From the NCBI RefSeq assembly GCF_030930995.1, contig NZ_CP133217.1, positions 2,904,001 to 2,968,000 of the forward strand: 64,000 nt of DNA, written 5' to 3'. Position 1 is the stretch's first letter. Each line of letters opens with the position of its first letter. The notes beneath the pieces were generated by a model, which had not been told where the DNA came from, searched no databases, and was given only the letters and a program-made list of their open reading frames with translations. Shown one piece after another: positions 37,490 through 50,394 of this stretch. This DNA is from Thiothrix subterranea (GTDB taxonomy: Bacteria; Pseudomonadota; Gammaproteobacteria; Thiotrichales; Thiotrichaceae). Position numbers and translations under genes: made by a program.

Positions 37490-37678
37490 ATGTACACCTT
37501 ATACAAACTCAATCAGGCTGACTTGAACGAAAACTTCCTGCAAGCCTTGCAACTGCTTTTCAGCGGAAAAACCATTGAAATCTCTGTACGTGAGGTGGAT
37601 GCCGCCAATGAATCTACGGATATATGGCAAGCGATCCAGCGTTTCCGCCAGAGCATGAACCCGACGGATTACCCTTAA
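37490..37678 (+). CDS. Small antitoxin-like hypothetical protein
   Basis: A 62-residue protein. The start ([20 protein letters not shown]) resembles a group of short antitoxin-like proteins whose N-terminus is followed by a KTIEISV-type strand. AGGAGC gives a good ribosome site. No toxin partner follows: the next gene is convergent rarA, whose end touches it. Function uncertain. Confidence 0.55.
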   Translation: MYTLYKLNQADLNENFLQALQLLFSGKTIEISVREVDAANESTDIWQAIQRFRQSMNPTDYP

Positions 37679-38967
37679 CCCCCGCCTGACCGAGACAACC
37701 GCAACCCCGCCAACTTCTCCCGAATCTTAATCTCCAATCCCCGCTCAACCGGCTCATAATAACGCCGCCCTTTCAGCTCATCCGGGAAATAGTTTTCTCC
37801 CGCCACATACGCATTCTGCTCATCGTGGGCATAGCGGTAATCTTTGCCATAATCCAGCGCTTTCATCAACTTGGTCGGCGCATTACGCAAATGCAGCGGC
37901 ACATCCAATGAACCGGACTGTTGCGCATCCGCCCGCGCCAGTTTATAAGCCGTGTACACCGCATTGCTTTTCGGCGCACACGCCAAATACACCACCGCTT
38001 GCGCAATCATCAACTCCCCTTCCGGGCTGCCTAAGCGCTCGTAAGCATCCCACGCATTCAGCGCCAACTGCAAACTGCGCGGGTCGGCATTGCCAATATC
38101 CTCACTCGCCATGCGCACCACCCGCCGTGCAATGTACAAGGGGTCACAACCGCCATCCAACATCCGGCACAACCAATACAACGCCGCATCGGGGTCAGTG
38201 CCACGCACCGACTTGTGCAAAGCTGAAATCTGCTCGTAAAACAAATCACCGCCCTTATCGAAACGCCGCAACGATTCCGCCACCACTTCCTGCACCGTGG
38301 CAGCCGTAATCCGCGCTCCCTCCGGCGTGTCTTCCGCCAAGTCCGCCGCAATTTCCAGCCAGTTCAACGCCCGTCGCGCATCGCCATCGGCAGCAGCGGC
38401 TAATGCCTCCAACACCCCCTCACTGGCCTGCACGTGCAGCGCCCCCAAACCTTTGTCACTGTCCTGCAAGGCACGTTGCAACACCCGCTGAATATCATCC
38501 GGCAACAGGGAACGCAACACGTAAGTACGCACCCGTGACAACAACGCATTATTCAATTCAAAAGAAGGATTTTCGGTGGTTGCGCCAATAAACAACAACG
38601 TGCCATCTTCAATATGCGGCAAAAACGCATCTTGCTGCGCCTTATTGAAACGGTGAACTTCATCCACAAACAACACGGTGGCACGCCCGAATTGCGCCCG
38701 GTTTTGCCGCGCCACCTCAACCGCTGCACGAATCTCTTTCACCCCCGCCAATACCGCCGACAAGGTGAGAAATTCTGCCTTCCAATAATGGGTGATTAAA
38801 CGTGCCAGTGTGGTTTTGCCGGTTCCGGGAGGCCCCCAGAACAGCATCGAGTGTGGGCGGGATTCTTCGATGGCTCGCCGCAGCGGTTTACCAACGGCAA
38901 GTAAGTGAAGCTGCCCGGCGTACTCATCGAGCGTCGCCGGGCGTATCCGTTCAGCTAAGGGAATCAG
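37675..38967 (-). CDS. rarA: Replication-associated recombination protein RarA
   Basis: AAA+ ATPase of the RarA/MgsA/WRNIP1 family acting at stalled forks. From CTG 38967 the protein is 430 residues with a normal N-terminus ([20 protein letters not shown]), Walker [11 protein letters not shown], Walker [11 protein letters not shown] and sensor-1 [10 protein letters not shown]. The first ATG is inside the Walker A strand and would remove the essential first 40 residues, while a TGA lies in frame seven codons above the CTG. The CTG overlaps the lolA stop as CTGA, so a coupled CTG start is the simplest reading. Confidence 0.85.
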   Translation of the reverse strand: MIPLAERIRPATLDEYAGQLHLLAVGKPLRRAIEESRPHSMLFWGPPGTGKTTLARLITHYWKAEFLTLSAVLAGVKEIRAAVEVARQNRAQFGRATVLFVDEVHRFNKAQQDAFLPHIEDGTLLFIGATTENPSFELNNALLSRVRTYVLRSLLPDDIQRVLQRALQDSDKGLGALHVQASEGVLEALAAAADGDARRALNWLEIAADLAEDTPEGARITAATVQEVVAESLRRFDKGGDLFYEQISALHKSVRGTDPDAALYWLCRMLDGGCDPLYIARRVVRMASEDIGNADPRSLQLALNAWDAYERLGSPEGELMIAQAVVYLACAPKSNAVYTAYKLARADAQQSGSLDVPLHLRNAPTKLMKALDYGKDYRYAHDEQNAYVAGENYFPDELKGRRYYEPVERGLEIKIREKLAGLRLSRSGGG

Positions 38968-39602
38968 GAAGCTTTCCCAATCACGTCAGCCCCTTTGGGT
39001 GGCGTGAAACTGAAACGGCTCTTGTCGATGTCAATATCGGTACGCAAGCCTTGGAATTTAATGTAGGTTTGTTGCCCGAATTTATCGCCCAAGATCATTT
39101 CTTCCACGCCGGTAGCGCTAATGCCCAAATCCATTGAAGTGAAATCAGAATCCTGTTTTTTCGGCGTCAAACGAAACCATTCCAAGGTGCTGCCTTCGGC
39201 CTCCATTTCCTGCACATTGAATTGTTTATCAACGGCCTGCTTTTGAGTCAGCATCCCGACCGGCGCAGAAGACAAGGCTTGCGTCATCGGCTTGACCGTA
39301 ACCTGATCCAATTCCACGTCGTAAATCCACACATTTTTACCGTCTGCCACGATTTCATGCTTGTCGGGTGCGGCGTATTCCCAACGGAATTTGCCGGGGC
39401 GTGACAGAAATACGTTACCACTGGACGATTGACGCACCGCGCCTTTTTCATCAATCACTTGCTGGGTGAAAGCCGACTGCATGGTGTCGATTTTGGTAAA
39501 GAAATCGTCAAGTTTTTCACGACCGCTAGCCCATGCACTGCTGCTCATTAAGCCCGTCGCCAACAGTACTGCCAGTGTTTTAGTGAACGTTGTTTTCATC
39601 AT
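38964..39602 (-). CDS. lolA: Outer-membrane lipoprotein carrier protein LolA
   Basis: Periplasmic chaperone carrying lipoproteins from LolCDE to LolB. Signal peptide with cleavage after AWA near residue 25, then [22 protein letters not shown] and [13 protein letters not shown] segments of the LolA fold. ATG 39602 (or the next ATG) follows an AGG site. The gene sits between ftsK and rarA in the conserved order. Confidence 0.95.
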   Translation of the reverse strand: MMKTTFTKTLAVLLATGLMSSSAWASGREKLDDFFTKIDTMQSAFTQQVIDEKGAVRQSSSGNVFLSRPGKFRWEYAAPDKHEIVADGKNVWIYDVELDQVTVKPMTQALSSAPVGMLTQKQAVDKQFNVQEMEAEGSTLEWFRLTPKKQDSDFTSMDLGISATGVEEMILGDKFGQQTYIKFQGLRTDIDIDKSRFSFTPPKGADVIGKAS

Positions 39603-39616
39603 TAACCTCATGTTAT

Positions 39617-43221
<3,605 letters not shown>

Positions 43222-43230
43222 AGGAACGGC

Positions 43231-43986
43231 GTGTTACCACGATCACTCAGCCTCACCTTACTCAATCCCACTTGGTCGGAAGAACCCTTCCCACCTGTGG
43301 AAATGGCGTGGGAAGAACCCAACGGCTTGCTGGCAGTCGGCGGCGATTTAAGCATTGCCCGCTTGAAAAATGCTTACCGAGCGGGGATCTTCCCCTGGTT
43401 TGGGCCGCGTGAACCGATCTACTGGTGGTCGCCTGATCCGCGCACGGTACTGTTCCCACACAAAATCCGCATGACTCGCAGTTTGCGTAAATCGTTACGC
43501 AACAAGGGTTATCGCATCAGCTTCGACACCTGCTTTTCCGACGTGGTAGAAGCCTGTGCCGCCCCACGCTCTTACACCGCCGAAACCTGGATTACGCACG
43601 AAATGCACACCGCGTATTGCATGTTGCACGCGCATGACATCGCACATTCGGTGGAAGTATGGAATCCGGCGGGTGAACTGGTTGGCGGTCTGTACGGTGT
43701 GACTACCGGCGGGGTATTCAGCGGCGAATCCATGTTCAGCCGTGAACCGGATACCTCCAAAATCGCAATGGTGGCGCTGGCTTGGCATGTGCAGCACTGG
43801 GGCTTTGCGGTGATTGATTGCCAAATCGAAAATCCGCATTTAATGAGCATGGGCGCGGAAAATATTTCACGCGCTGACTACTTGAAAATTTTGCACGCTA
43901 ATTTACACGTTCCGCCGCCGCGCTATTGGTTGGCGGACAACAGCGTCGATTTATCGCGCTGGCAAACGGAAACCGATCCCCGTTAA
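43231..43986 (+). CDS. aat: Leucyl/phenylalanyl-tRNA--protein transferase
   Basis: Attaches Leu or Phe to proteins with N-terminal Arg or Lys, marking them for ClpSAP. At 251 residues, with GLLAVGGDLSIARLKNAYRA, GIFPWF and WWSPDPRTVL near the start and GGLYGV and GESMFS in the core. GTG start with AAAGGAA upstream. Often beside trxB in this class. Confidence 0.97.
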   Translation: MLPRSLSLTLLNPTWSEEPFPPVEMAWEEPNGLLAVGGDLSIARLKNAYRAGIFPWFGPREPIYWWSPDPRTVLFPHKIRMTRSLRKSLRNKGYRISFDTCFSDVVEACAAPRSYTAETWITHEMHTAYCMLHAHDIAHSVEVWNPAGELVGGLYGVTTGGVFSGESMFSREPDTSKIAMVALAWHVQHWGFAVIDCQIENPHLMSMGAENISRADYLKILHANLHVPPPRYWLADNSVDLSRWQTETDPR

Positions 43987-44009
43987 TTCACACCACAGGG
44001 CTACGCATT

Positions 44010-44666
44010 ATGTTTGATGACGAACAACCCCGACCACCGTTTAGTGCCGAAGAACTACGCATTCTTGGCAGCTTAATGGAAAAACAACTCACCACCCCCG
44101 CCAGCTATCCGCTCACTTTTAACTCGCTGACAGTGGCGTGCAATCAAAAAAGCAGCCGCGATCCTGTGATGAATTTGACCGAAGGCGTGGTCGGGCATAC
44201 CGCCAAAGTGCTGGTCGAAGGTGGCTGGACTAACATTCAATACAGCGAACGCGCCCAACGGGTAGAGCACAAAGTTGAGCGCAAACTCAAACTGAATCGC
44301 CAACAACAAGCGGTGCTGTGCGTATTATTACTGCGCCGCCCGCAAACCTTGAACGAAATCAAAACCCGCACCGAACGCATGGCAGATTTTGCCAGCACCG
44401 ACGAAATCCGCGAAATTTTGGAAGCATGGATGGCGCTCGATAAGCCCTTAGCGGTGCGTTTGCCTGCGGGTGGCGGACGGCGCGAAGACCGCTATTTTCA
44501 CGCCCTTGGCACCGAAACGCTGGATGAATTGCACACCACCGAAGCCGCCAGCCCTGGCACTGCTACCCATCACAGCAGTCCCCGCCAAGACCATTACGCG
44601 CAATTAGAAGCACGGGTGGCAGAATTAGAAAAACGCCTCGCCGCCTTAGAAACACAATTGTACTGA
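44010..44666 (+). CDS. yceH: DUF480 (YceH family) protein
   Basis: A 218-residue UPF0502/YceH protein made of two winged-helix domains (LRILGSLMEKQLTTPASYPL with NSLTVACNQKSSRDPV; VLCVLLLRRPQTLNEIKTR) and a C-terminal coiled coil (LEARVAELEKRLAALE). Role unknown. ATG 44010 is chosen over upstream in-frame codons that overlap aat. Confidence 0.88.
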   Translation: MFDDEQPRPPFSAEELRILGSLMEKQLTTPASYPLTFNSLTVACNQKSSRDPVMNLTEGVVGHTAKVLVEGGWTNIQYSERAQRVEHKVERKLKLNRQQQAVLCVLLLRRPQTLNEIKTRTERMADFASTDEIREILEAWMALDKPLAVRLPAGGGRREDRYFHALGTETLDELHTTEAASPGTATHHSSPRQDHYAQLEARVAELEKRLAALETQLY

Positions 44667-44674
44667 CAAAAAAT

Positions 44675-44731
44675 GGGGCGTATGCAATACGCCCCTACGA
44701 AAACCCTTGTAAGGGCGTATTGCATACGCCC
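44675..44731. repeat. Pair of inverted palindromic repeats
   Basis: GGGCGTATGCAATACGCCC at 44676-44694 and its exact complement GGGCGTATTGCATACGCCC at 44713-44731. Each half is also nearly self-complementary, so the segment can fold as two small hairpins or one long one. It lies between convergent yceH and a secreted-protein gene and may serve as a bidirectional terminator or REP/MITE-type repeat. Confidence 0.75.
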
Positions 44732-44760
44732 TCTTTGAAAAGTTATTTCGTGCACATTCC

Positions 44761-45210
44761 TTATTTTTTCTCAGGAGCAGGCACAGCGGCTTCGCCCACG
44801 GCTGGCGTCGCTTCGATTTTCACTTTCTCGACGTCGCCATCGCAATAGCTCCACTGGGCTTCCCAACGTGAAGGGAAACTTTTATCGAGGAACTTGATCT
44901 CGTAACGCCCCCAATAACGGGTCATTTCACCGAAAATACCGGGGCGTTCCGTGGTGCATTCCACCTTGGCTTTCTTTTTTGCCCAGTAACCGTCATAGGT
45001 TCCACGGTTTTCATACACTTTCGCCAAACCTAGAATGTATACCACACCTGGATCTTCCGCCGGGCCATAAGCAAATACGGCGGTCGGCCCGATTTCATCG
45101 GCGTACACAATACGCCCAACGTTGCTGTTCCATACTTCGTCTGCCAGCGCACTACCACCAGTGGTGATCAGTGCTGCTAAGCCTAGCGCTTTCAATACGT
45201 TTAGTTTCAT
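44761..45210 (-). CDS. Exported hypothetical protein
   Basis: A 149-residue protein with a clear signal peptide (cleavage near ALA, residue 23). The mature part has a YADEIGPTAVFAYGP segment, two cysteines (VECTTE and WSYCDGD) and ends in a proline/alanine/glutamate tail. No known domain. Good ribosome site (AGAGAGGG). Single gene between the inverted repeats and pepN. Confidence 0.75.
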   Translation of the reverse strand: MKLNVLKALGLAALITTGGSALADEVWNSNVGRIVYADEIGPTAVFAYGPAEDPGVVYILGLAKVYENRGTYDGYWAKKKAKVECTTERPGIFGEMTRYWGRYEIKFLDKSFPSRWEAQWSYCDGDVEKVKIEATPAVGEAAVPAPEKK

Positions 45211-45247
45211 TCCATGCCCTCTCTATCATTGATGAACGGTCGCTGCA

Positions 45248-47863
45248 TCATACCAGACTCTTGCTCACGATTTCATACACATCCCCCGACAAACCGCTGT
45301 GCGCTTTAATCTGCTCCAGTTGGGCTTTCATGGCGGCGCTGCGGGTCGGCTCGTATTGCCGCCAGTTCATGAGCGGGCGCACCATGCGTGAAGCGATTTG
45401 CGGGTTCATTGCATCCAATTCCAAGACGCGCTCGGTGAGGAAGGTGTAGCCGCTGCCATCTTGTGCGTGGAAATGCAGCGGGTTGCGCATTGCAAAACTG
45501 CCCACCAAGGCACGGACTTTGTTGGGGTTGCGGATGTCGAACAGCGCATGTTGCATCAGCGTCTGCACTTGTTGCAGCGTACCCGGTAACGACGAGGTAG
45601 CTTGCAAGCCGAACCATTTATCCATCACCAGCGGATCATGCTGCCAACGGTCGTGGAAATGTTGCAGCGCCTCTTCACGTTGCGGGCAGTCGATTTTGCT
45701 GAGTACCGCCAATGCCGCCATCGCATCGGTCATATTGCCCGCGTTGCGGTATTGCTGGAGGCAGGTCTCGTAAATGCCGTCATCCTGAATGCGCCCCAAA
45801 TACGCCAGACAGACATTTTTCAAGCTGCGCCGCCCAATGCTCACCGCATCCGGGGAATAATCGCCCTGCCCTTGCGCGTGCAAGTCGGCATACAGCGCTT
45901 CCAAATCCAAGCGCAAGGCTTTCGCCAAAGTCGCGTGGATGAATTCGCGCACGGTATGAATCGCTTCGGGGTCAGACGGGCGTGCCACTTCTGCGATGTC
46001 AGCCTCGGACGGTAACGTCATGGCTTCGGCACGCAAGGCATGATCCAAGGTGTTATCGGTGAGAATCGCCTGATACGCGCTGATGAATTCGTGTTCCAAC
46101 CCGAAGGCAGCTTGCTGTTGCTGCGCATCCAGTAAGCTCAGAATGGTTTGCATCGCCAAGCGTTGCCCAGCATCCCAACGGTTGAAAGCATCGCTGTCAT
46201 GCTTCATCAAAAACACCAGCTCGGCGGTAGTGTACGGGTAGCTCAAGCGCACGGGAGCAGAAAAACCACGCAATAACGAAGGCACGGGACATTCCGCCAC
46301 TTGCTCAAACGTAAACGACTGTTCAGCATCCGTCAGGCGTAACACTTGTGTGCCGATCAAGTCTTGCCCATTGCTACCCAGCAAACCGACGGCTACCGGA
46401 ATCAAAAACGGCAATTTCTCCGCTGCTTCCGGCGTCGCGGGGCAAGACTGGCGCAAGTGCAAAGTACACGTTTGCGCGGCAGCATCGTAATCCATCGTCA
46501 CCGCGACTTGTGGCGTCCCCGCCTGATCATACCAACGCTGAAACTGGCTCAAATCAACACCATTGGCATCAGCCATTGCCGCGAGAAAGTTTTCGGTCGC
46601 CACCGCTTGCCCATCATGGCGCTGAAAATACAAATCCATGCCTTTGCGGAAACCGTCACGCCCCAGCAAAGTCTGGTACATGCGCACCACTTCCGCACCT
46701 TTTTCATAAACGGTCACAGTGTAGAAGTTATTGATTTCCATGTAAGACGCGGGGCGAATCGGGTGTGCCATCGGGCTGGCATCTTCCGCAAACTGATTGG
46801 TACGCAACATCCGCACGTCTTCAATGCGTTTCACCGGGCGCGAATGCAAATCAGAGGTGAATTCTTGATCACGGAATACCGTCAGCCCTTCTTTCAGCGA
46901 CAATTGAAACCAATCACGGCAAGTCACACGATTACCCGTCCAATTGTGGAAATATTCATGCCCGATCACCGCTTCAATGCTGACGTAATCCATATCCGTC
47001 GCGGTGGCGGGGCTGGCAAACACCAACTTGGAATTGAACACGTTCAAGCCCTTGTTTTCCATCGCCCCCATATTGAAATCATCCACCGCCACGATCATGT
47101 AAATGTCGAGGTCGTATTCCAAGCCGAAACGCTGTTCATCCCAGTGCATCGCCCGTTTCAACGACTGCATGGCGTGGTCGCATTTGTCGATATTGTGCGC
47201 TTCGGTATAAATGCGCAAAGTGACATCGCGCCCAGAACTCGTGGTGTAATGGTCTTCCACATGCTGCAAATCGCCCGCCACCAGCGCAAATAAATACGCG
47301 GGTTTATGAAACGGATCTTCCCAACGCGCCCAATGCCGACCATCCGCCAACTCGCCGCTGCCGGTCAGATTGCCGTTGGAAAGCAACACCGGGTATTTCT
47401 GTTTATCCGCCAGAATCTGCGTGGTGAACACCGTCATCACATCCGGGCGGTCGGGGTAATAGGTGATTTTGCGGAAACCTTGCGCTTCGCATTGCGTGCA
47501 GAAATTACCGCTGGACTGGTACAAACCTTCCAACGAGGTGTTTTTCTGCGGGTAAATGCGCGTCACGATTTCCAGCGTACACAATGCCGACACATTGTAA
47601 ACGCTCATGCCGGTATCCGTGACCTGATAATCACCGGCTTGCAGCGGCAGCCCATTCAAGCGGATTTCCAGCAATTCCAGCGCTTCGCCATAAAGCTCCA
47701 ACGGCGTATTCGCTGCAACGCCCGCTTCACGGCGGTAATTTGCCACGTTGGTGACGCGGGTAGATGTTTCGCCCAATTCAAAGACCAGTGACAACGCATC
47801 CACACGGTAGCTAGGTGCGGTATAGTCTTGTAAATAAACCGTTTTCGGTTGACCTTCTCTCAT
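45248..47863 (-). CDS. pepN: Aminopeptidase N
   Basis: M1 zinc aminopeptidase, 871 residues. The GAMENKGLN substrate motif and HEYFHNWTGNRVTC zinc motif are visible in the middle, followed by a downstream glutamate; the C-terminal half is the helical DUF3458-type domain. Cytoplasmic. Its ATG overlaps the stop of the NUDIX gene (ATGA). Confidence 0.97.
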   Translation of the reverse strand: MREGQPKTVYLQDYTAPSYRVDALSLVFELGETSTRVTNVANYRREAGVAANTPLELYGEALELLEIRLNGLPLQAGDYQVTDTGMSVYNVSALCTLEIVTRIYPQKNTSLEGLYQSSGNFCTQCEAQGFRKITYYPDRPDVMTVFTTQILADKQKYPVLLSNGNLTGSGELADGRHWARWEDPFHKPAYLFALVAGDLQHVEDHYTTSSGRDVTLRIYTEAHNIDKCDHAMQSLKRAMHWDEQRFGLEYDLDIYMIVAVDDFNMGAMENKGLNVFNSKLVFASPATATDMDYVSIEAVIGHEYFHNWTGNRVTCRDWFQLSLKEGLTVFRDQEFTSDLHSRPVKRIEDVRMLRTNQFAEDASPMAHPIRPASYMEINNFYTVTVYEKGAEVVRMYQTLLGRDGFRKGMDLYFQRHDGQAVATENFLAAMADANGVDLSQFQRWYDQAGTPQVAVTMDYDAAAQTCTLHLRQSCPATPEAAEKLPFLIPVAVGLLGSNGQDLIGTQVLRLTDAEQSFTFEQVAECPVPSLLRGFSAPVRLSYPYTTAELVFLMKHDSDAFNRWDAGQRLAMQTILSLLDAQQQQAAFGLEHEFISAYQAILTDNTLDHALRAEAMTLPSEADIAEVARPSDPEAIHTVREFIHATLAKALRLDLEALYADLHAQGQGDYSPDAVSIGRRSLKNVCLAYLGRIQDDGIYETCLQQYRNAGNMTDAMAALAVLSKIDCPQREEALQHFHDRWQHDPLVMDKWFGLQATSSLPGTLQQVQTLMQHALFDIRNPNKVRALVGSFAMRNPLHFHAQDGSGYTFLTERVLELDAMNPQIASRMVRPLMNWRQYEPTRSAAMKAQLEQIKAHSGLSGDVYEIVSKSLV

Positions 47864-48732
47864 TTTTTTGTCTCTTTTGAATGACTAGCAGTGTATAACA
47901 CATTGAGAATAGTAGCATATTCAGGATGTTGTGGTGAGATCATCCCCATGCGCAATAAAAGATCAATATTTACCAAATTGCAATTGTCTTTGAATTCTGT
48001 GGTGGTTTCGGTCAGCCGCGCAATCTCCGCTAATGGCATCCGCTCAAACGCAATCACTTCGCCATCGGTATTTTCCGGCACAAAATCTTCTGGCAACCAC
48101 AAGTCATACACATAAATCGTGGAATTATCCAAGCCACGCCAGCCTTCCTGCCGATACGGAATCGTGCGAATCGCCTGCGCTTGTTGAGCAAGCTCGGCGG
48201 GAATATTGGCTTCTTCCTGTGATTCTTTAATGACATTTTCCAGCAAACCCAAACCCACGGGTTGCCCACCAGCCACCATTTGATCGAGCTTGCCCGGCCA
48301 AAACGGTTTATCCAGTGAGCGCGTGCCGACCCAAACCTCGATGCCTTGAGCGGTTTTCACCAAACCGTTGACGTGGATGCCAAAGGTTTTCACCCCCATG
48401 AAATTGGTGGCAGCACGTTCGATTTCCAACGCGGCATAACCACCAAAGCTATGCGTAATCGGGTAAGCTTCGGCAACCCACGTATCAATCACGCCCTGTT
48501 GATGCAATGCCCACAACACCGGCGCAACCGCTGCGGTGCGCATGGCGTAATCGCTCAATTCAGGGTTAAGCACCACCTGCGTGTCAGTGACGCTGAAAAT
48601 GTCTGACCAGTGTGTCAAGTGTTCCGCAAAGTCAGGTTGCACTTGCCCGTATACCTTGTCGTCAATCAGCAGTTCGCGGTAATGGGTGGATTCAAAATTA
48701 TTGCAGGCACGAATGCGCTCAAGGTAGCTCAT
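47860..48732 (-). CDS. NUDIX hydrolase with DUF4743 domain
   Basis: A 290-residue protein: an N-terminal DUF4743 domain and a C-terminal NUDIX domain. The NUDIX box is degenerate (GLLENVIKESQEEANI: KE in place of RE and no glutamate at the first position), as in the plant-type Nudt24/TPK-associated group. Substrate unknown, possibly a damaged thiamine derivative by family analogy. Coupled to pepN, and overlapping the upstream gene by 14 bases. Confidence 0.85.
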   Translation of the reverse strand: MSYLERIRACNNFESTHYRELLIDDKVYGQVQPDFAEHLTHWSDIFSVTDTQVVLNPELSDYAMRTAAVAPVLWALHQQGVIDTWVAEAYPITHSFGGYAALEIERAATNFMGVKTFGIHVNGLVKTAQGIEVWVGTRSLDKPFWPGKLDQMVAGGQPVGLGLLENVIKESQEEANIPAELAQQAQAIRTIPYRQEGWRGLDNSTIYVYDLWLPEDFVPENTDGEVIAFERMPLAEIARLTETTTEFKDNCNLVNIDLLLRMGMISPQHPEYATILNVLYTASHSKETKK

Positions 48733-49168
48733 GTTTATGTATCAGCGGTTGTTGTTCGGCAAATTTGGTCATGCTGGTGTTCAACATCCAGCTTAACCAG
48801 AGTACAACCAGCAGCACCACTACCGCAATGACTCGCCAAGTACGCCGTGACAAATTGGACAATTGTTCACAGTTTTGCATATCGAGGTACATATCGCGTT
48901 CGACGTAGCCTTGCTGTTGGTTGAACTCGCTAAAGTCAATGGTAAAACTGTCGCCTGAATCGTGCAGCAATAATTCGTCAACCAGCGGGATTTCGCGGGC
49001 GTAAATCGAACGCACCGAATCGACCAGCCCGGCATTATCCAGCGTGGTCACGCCGTTGACTTTGCGTAAGCGTCCGTCGTCAGCATCGAGCAATTGCCAT
49101 ACCATCGAGCCTTTTTGCGGCGAAATAGCATTATGGGTAACAGACTGGATGGTATAGGTTTTTTTCAT
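48719..49168 (-). CDS. Single-pass membrane hypothetical protein
   Basis: About 149 residues with a soluble N-terminal part and one hydrophobic segment near the C-terminus (VIAVVVLLVVLWLSWML), so it is likely tail-anchored with a short exterior end. No domain recognised. ATG 49168 is used; an ATG five codons upstream is also possible and neither has a clear ribosome site. Confidence 0.65.
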   Translation of the reverse strand: MKKTYTIQSVTHNAISPQKGSMVWQLLDADDGRLRKVNGVTTLDNAGLVDSVRSIYAREIPLVDELLLHDSGDSFTIDFSEFNQQQGYVERDMYLDMQNCEQLSNLSRRTWRVIAVVVLLVVLWLSWMLNTSMTKFAEQQPLIHKHELP

Positions 49169-49224
49169 TGTTATGCGCCACATAGCGAGTAAATTGGCGC
49201 AAGCTTAGCACACGGTTTAGCGGC

Positions 49225-49467
49225 TTATGGCAAATTACGATGCGTGGCATCACAGAACGGTGCTTTCTGGGTATGCTTGCACGCACATAACCCGTACTTC
49301 TTGCTTTCCGGCACTGTAAATTCCATGGGGGTGAAATCCGTCCCCTTGTGCGAACCGTCGCAAAATGGCTGATTAGCCGAACGCCCACAGGTACACCACC
49401 AATAGCTTTTGTCAGCTTCAAGCTCCACTAAACACGGTTTTTTCTGCGCAATAACGGGGTCACTCAT
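49225..49467 (-). CDS. CDGSH iron-sulfur domain protein
   Basis: An 80-residue protein with two CDGSH motifs: CTCGRSANQPFCDGSH and CACKHTQKAPFCDATH, each giving three cysteines and one histidine for a 2Fe-2S cluster. Such tandem proteins are small soluble redox carriers of unknown partner. Its ATG overlaps the bioC stop. Confidence 0.93.
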   Translation of the reverse strand: MSDPVIAQKKPCLVELEADKSYWWCTCGRSANQPFCDGSHKGTDFTPMEFTVPESKKYGLCACKHTQKAPFCDATHRNLP

Positions 49468-50333
49468 GACTTACTCCTCATAATCGGAATGAATTTTTCG
49501 GGTAGTTTGCTGGGCAACAGCGTTGGTGCCCATGCGTGACCATACACCACTTCGTAGGTAGCGGGGTAAAGCCCGTTTTCCTGACGAAAGTATTCGTAAG
49601 CCTGCAAAAAAGCCTGTAAGTGTGCTTTGCCCGTCAAGCCGTGATTGCGCCCGTGCGTGGCATTATTTGCGCCAATGCTTTTTAAGTCACGCAATAAACC
49701 ACGCACATCGGTGTAGGTCAGCGTGATGGTTTCCATATCCACCACCGGATCGCGAAAACCGGCCTGCAACAGTGCGTCACCCACGTCGTGCATATCCACA
49801 AACTGGCTGGCGTGGGTGAAGCCATCCACCCTACTCCAACTAGCACGTAATTCTTTCAGGGTATCGGGGCCGAAGGTGGCAAACATCAGCAAACCGTTAG
49901 GTTTCAGCACTTGCACCCATTCGCCGAACACCGCTGGCAAGTCGTTGCACCATTGCAGCATCAGGTTAGACAGCAACATATCCGCGCATTGCGGCTGGAA
50001 TGGCAAGTGATTGGCATCGGCACACACGCCTTGTGGCTTGCGAAACCAACCGCCACGCTGCCGGGTTTTTTGCACCATATTGACGGCGAGATCGACCCCG
50101 ATAATGCGGGCTTTTTTGTAACGCTTGAGTAAGTGTTCGCTGATAGCACCCGTGCCGCAACCGAGATCAAGGACGATTTCCGGCTGCATTTTGATGAAAT
50201 CCAAGCGTTCCAGCAGACGCTCGCCGATTTCACGCTGCAACACCGCGTTGGCGTCGTAAGTGTGCGCGGCGCGTTCAAAACCTTGACGGGTTTTACGCTT
50301 GTCCAGCAAATGGGGGTTCGTATCAGAGCGCAT
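49464..50333 (-). CDS. bioC: Malonyl-ACP O-methyltransferase BioC
   Basis: Methylates malonyl-ACP so that fatty-acid synthesis can build the pimelate part of biotin. The 289-residue protein opens with DKRKTRQGFERAAHTYDANA, has SAM motif I LDLGCGTGAIS and LLSNLMLQWCND further on. bioH, which removes the same methyl group later, is 1.8 kb upstream with two unknown genes between. The start overlaps a relic of a bioH 3' end. Confidence 0.93.
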   Translation of the reverse strand: MRSDTNPHLLDKRKTRQGFERAAHTYDANAVLQREIGERLLERLDFIKMQPEIVLDLGCGTGAISEHLLKRYKKARIIGVDLAVNMVQKTRQRGGWFRKPQGVCADANHLPFQPQCADMLLSNLMLQWCNDLPAVFGEWVQVLKPNGLLMFATFGPDTLKELRASWSRVDGFTHASQFVDMHDVGDALLQAGFRDPVVDMETITLTYTDVRGLLRDLKSIGANNATHGRNHGLTGKAHLQAFLQAYEYFRQENGLYPATYEVVYGHAWAPTLLPSKLPEKFIPIMRSKS

Positions 50334-50384
50334 CCAGCAATGCCCCGCTATGTTCCATGAAAGTCTCCGGGTGGGTAAGAGCGA
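50331..50384 (-). pseudogene. Relic of a bioH 3' end next to bioC
   Basis: In one frame the segment reads ILALTHPETFMEHSGALLDAL and stop, matching the bioH C-terminus VTHPELFMERVEAFLGGL. At the DNA level GTTCCATGAAA and GGGTGGGT (plus strand) are shared with the intact bioH end near 52169. The stop overlaps the bioC start. The frame is closed by stops just upstream, so only about 20 codons remain. Confidence 0.6.
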
Positions 50385-50394
50385 GAATGCCTAA

